From contig CAAHET010000005.1 in assembly GCA_900772565.1 (NCBI GenBank), positions 1 to 18,105 on the forward strand: 18,105 nt of DNA, given 5' to 3'. This document shows, piece after piece, positions 13,341 to 18,105 of this stretch. Both the position numbers and the translations under genes were made by a program. Numbering within the stretch: position 1 is the first letter of the stretch; each line of letters opens with the position of its first letter. This DNA comes from an uncultured Faecalibacterium sp. (GTDB lineage Bacteria > Bacillota > Clostridia > Oscillospirales > Ruminococcaceae). The notes under the pieces were generated by a model. That model saw only the letters and a list, made by a program, of their open reading frames with translations, was not told the DNA's origin and made no database searches.

Positions 13341-13856
13341 ATGAACACAGATTGGAACAGCCCGCAGGGCGATTTTGACACTGCTGAAAAGCAGGGAGAG
13401 CTGCTGATGCTGCTCAGCCGGCAGCAGGTCACCGTGCACACATGGGATGACCCGGACTTTGACTACATGGAAGAGCAGGATCTGGCACTGGTGGTGCAAA
13501 GCCCTTCCGGCACAGAGAATCTGCTGATTGAGCTGTGCGGAGAGTTCTCGGTGTTTTTTGAAAAGTGGCACGGCGAGTACGCCGCCACCGCCGAGGGCTA
13601 CGCGCAGCTGCAGCAGGACATCACCGCCATTCTGGACGGCAAGGCGGGCGCACTGAGCCTGTACACGGAAAACGGCTGGCAGGGCACGGTGCTGTGCACC
13701 GAACTGCCCGGCGCAGGGGATGCCGGAGCCGCTGCGGCGCTCAAGCACTGCTGGCAGGCGGCAAAGCCGGATGCCGCTCTGCCTGCTGGCAGTCGGCTGG
13801 AGCTGGTGTGCTGGGACCCGGCACAGAACCGGAAAGTACAGCTCCCGGCGGAATAA
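13341..13856 (+). CDS. Hypothetical protein, small and acidic
   Basis: A 171-residue soluble acidic protein that I cannot assign to a family. It has no signal peptide or membrane segment. Notable parts are TWDDPDFDYMEEQD (34-47), a hydrophobic core LLIELCGEFSVFFEKWHGEY (61-80), and YAQLQQDITAILDGKAG (87-103). The alternation of beta-like and helix-like stretches suggests a compact alpha/beta domain. The start at 13341 is set by CGGAGGAG eight bases upstream; a longer in-frame start at 13191 lies at the transcript start and gives a Cys/Arg-rich, non-protein-like N-terminus. It has its own promoter and terminator, so it is monocistronic. Confidence 0.7.
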   Translation: MNTDWNSPQGDFDTAEKQGELLMLLSRQQVTVHTWDDPDFDYMEEQDLALVVQSPSGTENLLIELCGEFSVFFEKWHGEYAATAEGYAQLQQDITAILDGKAGALSLYTENGWQGTVLCTELPGAGDAGAAAALKHCWQAAKPDAALPAGSRLELVCWDPAQNRKVQLPAE

Positions 13857-13863
13857 TAGAGCA

Positions 13864-13899
13864 AAAAGGTCGCTGCACGCATTTGTGCAGCGACCTTTT
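13864..13899. terminator. Bidirectional terminator between convergent genes
   Basis: AAAAGGTCGCTGCAC (13864-13878), loop GCATTT, and the exact complement (13885-13899) ending in TTTT. The A-rich left arm and T-rich right arm let it serve both the hypothetical gene (+) and the PAP2 gene (-). Confidence 0.85.
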
Positions 13900-13900
13900 C

Positions 13901-14437
13901 TTATACAACTTGTTGTTTCTTTTTGCGATTCGCCATATGGTTTGCAAATGCGGAGGCCGCAGTGCCCAGAGCGATGCCCAGCACCGCGCCGCCGAGGACA
14001 TCGGTGGGGAAGTGCACATAGAGGTACAGCCGGGTAAAGGCGATAAAGGCTGCCAGCACCAGCGCGGGCGCGCCCAGCTTCCGGTTTTGCAGCCAGAGCG
14101 CGTAGGCGGCAGCTACCCCGGAGGCGGTGTGCCCGGAGGGGAAGGAATGTCCGTGCGGACGCGCCACCAGCATGGTGATGGTGGTGTTGATATCGCAGGG
14201 GCGGGGACGGGCGAACAGCGGCTTGAGGAAGAAGTGCCCCGCCGCCATATACAGCACCAGCGCAACCGCCATGGCAAAGCCCGCTTTGCGGGTGCGCCGG
14301 AAGAGTAGAAGCAGCAGGGTGAACGCGATCCAGATCTCGCCGTGGGCACCGGCGTAATCAAAAAAGATGGAAAGCGCGTTCATTACCGGGTTGCGGAACT
14401 GGTACAGCCAGTCCAGAAAAGCAAACTCAAAGGGCAT
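13901..14437 (-). CDS. PAP2-superfamily membrane phosphatase
   Basis: A 178-residue membrane phosphatase of the type 2 phosphatidic acid phosphatase superfamily. All three signature motifs are present: K72-x6-RP in KPLFARPRP, PSGH (100-103), and R136-x5-H142-x3-D146 in FTRLYLYVHFPTD. Hydrophobic segments are near 34-46, 53-70, 105-117, 122-138 and 147-166. Members dephosphorylate lipid phosphates such as undecaprenyl pyrophosphate, phosphatidic acid or phosphatidylglycerol phosphate; the substrate here is unknown. A role in recycling undecaprenyl carrier would fit the GtrA gene nearby (weak inference). RBS is AGGAGG, well spaced. It has its own AT-rich promoter. Confidence 0.9.
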   Translation of the reverse strand: MPFEFAFLDWLYQFRNPVMNALSIFFDYAGAHGEIWIAFTLLLLLFRRTRKAGFAMAVALVLYMAAGHFFLKPLFARPRPCDINTTITMLVARPHGHSFPSGHTASGVAAAYALWLQNRKLGAPALVLAAFIAFTRLYLYVHFPTDVLGGAVLGIALGTAASAFANHMANRKKKQQVV

Positions 14438-14480
14438 GGGTTCCTCCTTTTGGGCGGTGAAAGAGCGGATTTTTTATACA

Positions 14481-14509
14481 ATATAACATATAAATATTAA
14501 AAAATACAA
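14481..14509 (-). promoter_or_regulatory. Promoter of the PAP2 gene
   Basis: Read on the minus strand: TTGTAT (14509-14504), 17-nt spacer, TTATAT (14486-14481), in a very AT-rich 60-nt patch. No terminator is visible between the sugar kinase stop (14530) and this promoter, so read-through is also possible. Confidence 0.6.
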
Positions 14510-14529
14510 AATGTGCTGTAAATTTGCCC

Positions 14530-15516
14530 TCAAGGCAGGGGGAAATCGGCTTCTGGCTGCTCCATCTGTTCCAAGGTGGGGTAGCTGTCGATGGCACCGT
14601 GGTGCTGCACGCTGAGGGCGCAGAAGCGGTTGGAAAAGGTCAGATACTCGGTCAGGCGCTTGCGGGAAAGCTTTGCCAGCTCGGCGGCAGTCACGCCGTC
14701 CCGCTGCAACTGCCACAGAAACGAGCCGATAAAGCCGTCTCCCGCGCCGGTGGTGTCCACCGCCGTTACTTTAGGGCTGCGGGCGCGGGCGCTGGCGGTG
14801 CGGGTATAGGCGCAGGCACCCTTGCTGCCGCAGGTGTACAGCACCAGCTGCACATCCCCGGTAAACAGTCGGGGCAGCGCGGCTTCAATGTCCTCGGTGC
14901 CGGTGAGGAAGGGCAGCTCCTCGTCCGAAAGCTTCAGGATATGGGTCAGGGGGAGAAACTGCCACACGGTCTGGCGCAGCTGCTCCCAGTCCGGCCAGAG
15001 GGGGAAGCGGAGATTGGGGTCAAAGCTCAGGATGGCTCCCGCCTCCCGCGCGGCAGTGATGGCGGCCAGATGGGCGTAGCGCATGGGGCTGTCCACCAGC
15101 GAAACGCTGCAAAAATGCAGGGCAAAGGCCTGCGAGAACCAGCCCGGGTCGATCTGCTCCGGGGCGTACAGCAGGTCTGCGGAGGGCTTGCGGCAGAAGC
15201 TGAAGGTACGCTCGCCGTTTTCCTCTAAGCTGACGAAGGCCAGCGCGGTGCTGGCTTTATCGGTAAATTCCAGATGGGAAAGCTCCACGCCGCAGGCGGC
15301 CAGTGCCCGGGCGATCTTATGGCCGAAGGGGTCATCGCCCAGCTGGCTCAGCAGCGCACTGCGCCCGCCCAGCCGGGCAGCGGCGGCGCAGACATTGGCC
15401 GGAGCGCCGCCCACCCGGGGGCTGAAGGCGGGGACTTCGTCAAAGCTGCACCCCACCCGGGAGGGGATCATATCGATCAGCGCTTCGCCGATGGAAAATA
15501 AGATCCTGTCGGACAT
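14530..15516 (-). CDS. PfkB-family carbohydrate kinase (fructokinase-like)
   Basis: A 328-residue ribokinase/PfkB-type sugar kinase. It has the N-terminal SIGEALIDMIP, the sugar-binding GGAPANV (36-42), FDPNLR (165-170) and the C-terminal signature DTTGAGDGF (254-262) with catalytic base D260 and the anion-hole glycines. The pattern is closest to bacterial fructokinases (ScrK type) that make fructose-6-phosphate, but other ketose or nucleoside substrates cannot be excluded. The ATG at 15516 is preferred over one at 15537: it has AGGAAG seven bases upstream and the family-like N-terminus, whereas the longer form begins with a spurious MQKGRSP that overlaps this RBS. It has its own promoter with overlapping inverted repeats. 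Confidence 0.85.
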   Translation of the reverse strand: MSDRILFSIGEALIDMIPSRVGCSFDEVPAFSPRVGGAPANVCAAAARLGGRSALLSQLGDDPFGHKIARALAACGVELSHLEFTDKASTALAFVSLEENGERTFSFCRKPSADLLYAPEQIDPGWFSQAFALHFCSVSLVDSPMRYAHLAAITAAREAGAILSFDPNLRFPLWPDWEQLRQTVWQFLPLTHILKLSDEELPFLTGTEDIEAALPRLFTGDVQLVLYTCGSKGACAYTRTASARARSPKVTAVDTTGAGDGFIGSFLWQLQRDGVTAAELAKLSRKRLTEYLTFSNRFCALSVQHHGAIDSYPTLEQMEQPEADFPLP

Positions 15517-15544
15517 AGGGCTTCTTCCTTTCTGCATTCAGGTG

Positions 15545-15561
15545 TGCCGCAGGGTGCGGCA
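15545..15561. promoter_or_regulatory. Inverted repeat in the sugar kinase leader
   Basis: TGCCGCA (15545-15551), GGG, TGCGGCA (15555-15561): perfect 7-bp arms located at about the transcription start of the sugar kinase gene. It may be an operator or an mRNA 5' stem. Confidence 0.45.
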
Positions 15562-15586
15562 GTGTACAGTATACACCCGCAGGGTG
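15562..15586. promoter_or_regulatory. Overlapping inverted repeats on the sugar kinase -10 element
   Basis: GTGTA-CAGTA-TACAC (15562-15576) covers the -10 hexamer at 15568-15573, and CACCC-GCA-GGGTG (15574-15586) lies in the spacer. A repressor bound here would block the promoter. No regulator gene is adjacent except the AraC-type one, 1.5 kb away. Confidence 0.4.
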
Positions 15587-15596
15587 CTGTGCGCAA
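15568..15596 (-). promoter_or_regulatory. Promoter of the sugar kinase gene
   Basis: Read on the minus strand: TTGCGC (15596-15591), 17-nt spacer, TATACT (15573-15568). The -35 is weak and the -10 strong, typical of a regulated promoter. The leader is about 45 nt. Confidence 0.6.
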
Positions 15597-15632
15597 CTGC
15601 TTCTTTTATACGGTAATGGGCGGGTTTTGCGG

Positions 15633-15661
15633 TTGACTTGCGGCGGTAGATATGCTACAAT
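15633..15661 (+). promoter_or_regulatory. Promoter of the MATE gene
   Basis: TTGACT (15633-15638), 17-nt spacer, TACAAT (15656-15661). The start near 15668 shows that an in-frame ATG at 15652 lies upstream of the transcript and cannot be used; the real start is 15700. Confidence 0.75.
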
Positions 15662-15699
15662 TTCCAGACGTATGCAACAACAGGAAAAGGAAAAAGTGT

Positions 15700-17001
15700 A
15701 TGGATCTGACAAAACAGTTCTTTAAATATGTCTCGCAGAATATTTTCGGTCTGCTGGGCACCTCGTGCTATATTCTGGCCGATACCTATTTTATTGCGCA
15801 GGCTGCCGGCACAGACGGCGTTACCCTGCTCAACCTCTGTCTGCCCATCTACAACTTTATTTTTGCCATTGGCTCCATGATCGCGCTGGGCTCGGCTACC
15901 CGCTACGCCATTGCCAAGGCGCAGAACGATGCCCGGGGACAGCGGTATTTCTCCAACGCCATCTTGTGCGCTGTACTGGCGTCCATCCCGTGGATGCTGG
16001 CGGGTGTTTTTGCGCCCGGGACGCTGCTGCGGTTCATGGGCGGCGATGCGGGCATCGTGACGCTGGGCATCCCCTACGCCCGCATCTTTTTGCTGTTCAC
16101 CCCGTTTTTTATGTGCAACTACATCGTGTCGGCCTTTGTCCGCAACGACGGCGACCCCTCCCTTGCCATGGTGGCGACCTTGAGCGGCAGTCTGTTTAAC
16201 GTGGTGTTCGACTATATCTTCATGTTCCCCTTGGGTCTGGGGCTGGCCGGTGCGGCGCTGGCAACGGCGGTGTCGCCTATCATCAGCATCGCCATTTGCA
16301 GCCGCCACTTCTTTAAAAAGGAGAACACCCTGCAATTCGTGCGGCAGCTGCCCTCGGCAAGGCTGCTGGGGCAGAGCTGTCAGCTGGGCATCTCCGGCTT
16401 TGTGGGCGAGCTTTCCTCCGGCGTGACCACCACGGTGTTCAACTTTCTGCTGCTGGGTCTGGCCGGTAACGTGGGCGTAGCAGCCTACGGCGTGGTGGCA
16501 AACTTTGCGCTGGTGGCTACCGCCATCTTCAACGGCGTGGCGCAGGGCGCACAGCCGCTGGTGAGCCGCTGCTACGGTCAGAACGACCACACCGGGGCGC
16601 GGAAGCTGCTGCTGTTGGGCAGCGGTACCGTGCTGGTGCTGGCTGCGGTGCTGTACGCTGCGGTGTTCGGCCTGACCGATACCTTTGTAAGCTGGTTCAA
16701 CAGCGAAAACTCGGTGCAGATGGCGCAGTACGCCCACACCGGGATGCGGATGTACTTTGTGGGCTACTTCTTTGCGGGCTTCAACATCATGGCGGCGGGC
16801 TATCTGAGCGCCGTGAACCGCCCGGCGGAGGCTTCCATCACCTCCATCTGCCGGGGCATGGTGGCCATCGTGGCCTGTTCGCTGGTGCTTAACGCGGTGT
16901 TCGGCATGCCGGGCGTATGGGCGGCTTTCCCGGCCTCGGAGCTGCTCACCGCGTTGCTGACCCTGTTTCTGCTGCGCAGAAAAAAGGCCGAGACGGCTTA
17001 A
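15700..17001 (+). CDS. MATE family efflux transporter
   Basis: A 433-residue polytopic transporter of the MATE family (MepA-like group), expected to export cationic drugs or metabolites using a Na+ or H+ gradient. The pattern of about 12 hydrophobic segments forms two similar halves. Characteristic pieces are LPIYNFIFAIGSMIALG (48-64), FVRNDGDPSLAM (146-157), NVVFDYIFMFPLGLGLAGAALAT (167-189) and GVAQGAQPLVSRCYG (279-293). The start at 15700 follows AAGGAAAAAG and leaves a leader of about 30 nt. Its stop codon overlaps the stop of the AraC gene on the other strand, with no terminator between. The substrate is not known. Confidence 0.9.
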   Translation: MDLTKQFFKYVSQNIFGLLGTSCYILADTYFIAQAAGTDGVTLLNLCLPIYNFIFAIGSMIALGSATRYAIAKAQNDARGQRYFSNAILCAVLASIPWMLAGVFAPGTLLRFMGGDAGIVTLGIPYARIFLLFTPFFMCNYIVSAFVRNDGDPSLAMVATLSGSLFNVVFDYIFMFPLGLGLAGAALATAVSPIISIAICSRHFFKKENTLQFVRQLPSARLLGQSCQLGISGFVGELSSGVTTTVFNFLLLGLAGNVGVAAYGVVANFALVATAIFNGVAQGAQPLVSRCYGQNDHTGARKLLLLGSGTVLVLAAVLYAAVFGLTDTFVSWFNSENSVQMAQYAHTGMRMYFVGYFFAGFNIMAAGYLSAVNRPAEASITSICRGMVAIVACSLVLNAVFGMPGVWAAFPASELLTALLTLFLLRRKKAETA

Positions 17002-17843
17002 ATATACATCTCCTGTTCCCGCATGGTCTCCTCGGGCGTAAGCCCGGCCTGTGCGGCGCGACCGGTCAGTGCTCGCCATTGTGCAGGGGACTGGCCGGTT
17101 TCTTTTTTGAATACCCGGCACAGGTAGTTGGCCCCGGAAAAGCCGCACAGGCTTGCCACCACGTCCAGTGTGTACTCCCGGTGCAGCAGCAGCCGCTGCG
17201 CGGCTTCGATGCGCACGGTGGTCAGGTATTTGCCCGGCGGCACGCCCACGGCGGCGGTAAAGGTGCGCACAAGATGGCTTTTGGAGACCCCCAGCCGCTC
17301 GCTGAGCTCCTCCACGCCGTACAGCCCCGCGTAGTTGGCGCAGATATCCTCAATGGCGGCCTGCACCAGCGGCGGCAGGGCGGGCGCAGCGCTGTCGGCA
17401 TCTGCCAGTTCGCACAGCAGGGCAAAGGCCAGCTGGCTGCGGGCGCGGCTGTGGGTGGGCTTTTCCTCCGCAAGCCGCTCCATCAGTTCGGCGGCGGCAG
17501 GGCAGGTCTCACCCTTGGCAAGGTATGGCATCTCCCGCAGACCGTTTAAAAACTGTGCGCTGGCCTGCCCGGTCAGCTGGACGCACAGCAGATGGCAGCT
17601 GTCCTCCGGGGTCAGGGTGAGCGGGGCACGGCTTAAAATCAGATGCCCTGCCGCAGCGGACTGCGGCGGCAGCACCAGCGCGGAGCCGGCGGGCGTAGCC
17701 GATGTCCCGGGCAGGGAAGCCGTGCATCTGCCGCTGGAAACAAGGCAGACCCACAGTCCCTCGCCGGACAGGGTGCGGGGCGCGGAAAGCTGCACGTCCA
17801 GCAGCGCAGCCGGTGCGGCGATGGTGTTCCAGTCAAACAGCAA
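16998..17843 (-). CDS. AraC-family transcriptional regulator
   Basis: A 281-residue regulator. The N-terminal part (about 1-140) is a degenerate cupin-like sensing domain (VSSGRCTASLPG, LVLPPQSAA, HLLCVQLTG). The C-terminal AraC/XylS DNA-binding domain (about 163-260) has two helix-turn-helix units: GVEELSERLGVSKSHLVRTF (176-195) and TLDVVASLCGFSGANYLCRVFKK (225-247). The start is TTG at 17843, chosen because AGAGGTG lies eight bases upstream and no in-frame ATG precedes the domain. It is divergent from an MsmK-like ATPase gene and shares promoter DNA with it, so control of that gene and perhaps autoregulation are likely (inference). Confidence 0.87.
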   Translation of the reverse strand: MLFDWNTIAAPAALLDVQLSAPRTLSGEGLWVCLVSSGRCTASLPGTSATPAGSALVLPPQSAAAGHLILSRAPLTLTPEDSCHLLCVQLTGQASAQFLNGLREMPYLAKGETCPAAAELMERLAEEKPTHSRARSQLAFALLCELADADSAAPALPPLVQAAIEDICANYAGLYGVEELSERLGVSKSHLVRTFTAAVGVPPGKYLTTVRIEAAQRLLLHREYTLDVVASLCGFSGANYLCRVFKKETGQSPAQWRALTGRAAQAGLTPEETMREQEMYI

Positions 17844-17873
17844 TATCTGACACCTCTAATCAATAAAATGCTA

Positions 17874-17902
17874 TTTTATATCACAAAATTATCTGTTATT
17901 AT
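17874..17902 (+). promoter_or_regulatory. Promoter of the MsmK-like gene
   Basis: TTTTAT (17874-17879), 17-nt spacer, TATTAT (17897-17902) preceded by TGT, an extended -10. The -10 overlaps that of the opposing AraC promoter by two bases. Confidence 0.5.
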
Positions 17903-17929
17903 AGTACCAACGAAACAACACGCCGTCAA
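17901..17929 (-). promoter_or_regulatory. Promoter of the AraC gene
   Basis: Read on the minus strand: TTGACG (17929-17924), 17-nt spacer, TACTAT (17906-17901). The start near 17894 leaves a leader of about 50 nt to the TTG. It interlocks with the MsmK promoter. Confidence 0.65.
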
Positions 17930-17936
17930 GGGCGTG
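17919..17936. promoter_or_regulatory. Inverted repeat over the AraC -35, operator candidate
   Basis: CACGCC (17919-17924), centre GTCAAG, GGCGTG (17931-17936). It covers the -35 of the AraC promoter and lies in the msmK leader, where it could also form an RNA stem. No T-run follows. Confidence 0.45.
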
Positions 17937-17967
17937 AAACACCAAATATTTACGGAGGATAACGAGT

Positions 17968-18105
17968 ATGGCTTCCATTAGCTGCCAGCACATCTACAAG
18001 ATCTATCCGGGCGCAACTGCCCCGTCTGTTACCGACTTCAACCTGGAGATCCAGGATAAGGAGTTCATCATCTTCGTCGGCCCCTCTGGCTGCGGCAAGT
18101 CCACC
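17968..18105 (+). CDS. Sugar ABC transporter ATPase, MsmK/UgpC/MalK type (partial, cut by window end)
   Basis: The first 46 residues of an ABC ATPase. ISCQHIYKIYPGATAPSVTDFNLEI is the usual N-terminus of the carbohydrate-uptake (CUT1) ATPases, and the fragment ends in the Walker A motif GPSGCGKST. The full protein would be about 370 residues and continues outside the window. Such ATPases often serve several sugar ABC permeases. The RBS GGAGG lies nine bases before the ATG. It is divergent from the AraC regulator, with a 124-nt shared control region. Confidence 0.85.
   Translation, partial: MASISCQHIYKIYPGATAPSVTDFNLEIQDKEFIIFVGPSGCGKST

Noticed and set aside
15655..17148. A 497-codon minus-strand frame opposite the MATE gene
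   Set aside because: His/Gln/Arg-rich shadow without RBS or family motifs; the MATE gene on the plus strand is unambiguous.

Overview
This window looks like a chromosomal segment of a GC-rich Clostridia, most likely Faecalibacterium or a close Oscillospiraceae/Ruminococcaceae relative. The basis is the GC-rich codon use, the strong GGAGG-type ribosome binding sites, sigma-A promoters of the TTGACA-N17-TATAAT type, and the gene families present (DUF5058 pair, ECF S component with a DUF4430 lipoprotein, large GH3 enzymes, an MsmK-like ATPase). The genus is inferred from composition and protein style, without a database search. I saw no tRNA, rRNA or CRISPR array.

Layout, left to right. Positions 1-113 hold a truncated IS66-type TnpB fragment on the minus strand. 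A strong promoter with an attenuator-like hairpin then leads into a two-gene operon of integral membrane proteins (428-1156 DUF5058-like; 1173-1925 partner of unknown function). Two large hairpins separate it from a convergent minus-strand pair: a DUF4430 lipoprotein (2628-3101) and an ECF transporter S component (2114-2620), probably a vitamin or cofactor uptake module. A 60-codon remnant of a ROK kinase follows (3231-3413, minus), divergent from a TRAM-less RlmD-type 23S rRNA methyltransferase (3594-4796). Downstream, and possibly co-transcribed, is a LytTR response regulator / GHKL sensor kinase pair (4819-5529, 5526-6800, ATGA overlap).

The centre is a carbohydrate locus. A 952-residue membrane-anchored glycoside hydrolase of family 3 has permuted domain order (alpha/beta domain, FnIII, then TIM barrel) and membrane segments at both ends (7049-9907). 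It is followed by a terminator, a cytoplasmic GH3 in canonical order with a C-terminal extension of about 140 residues (10022-12439), and a GtrA-like membrane protein 13 nt downstream (12453-13007).

To the right are a small hypothetical protein behind its own promoter and a 150-nt leader (13341-13856), then on the minus strand a PAP2 phosphatase (13901-14437) and a PfkB/fructokinase-type sugar kinase (14530-15516). A MATE transporter (15700-17001) and an AraC-family regulator (16998-17843, TTG start) are tail-to-tail with a 4-nt overlap of their stop codons. The AraC gene is divergent from an MsmK/UgpC-type sugar ABC ATPase cut by the window end (17968-18105), and the two promoters are interlocked.

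Taken together, the right two-thirds suggests sugar or glycan scavenging: outside hydrolysis (anchored GH3), inside hydrolysis (soluble GH3), phosphorylation (PfkB kinase) and uptake energised by an MsmK-type ATPase under AraC control. The links between these genes are inferred from proximity only. The most unusual element is the paired GH3 locus with the permuted membrane-tethered enzyme; several leader hairpins and operator-like repeats are also not explained by the genes.
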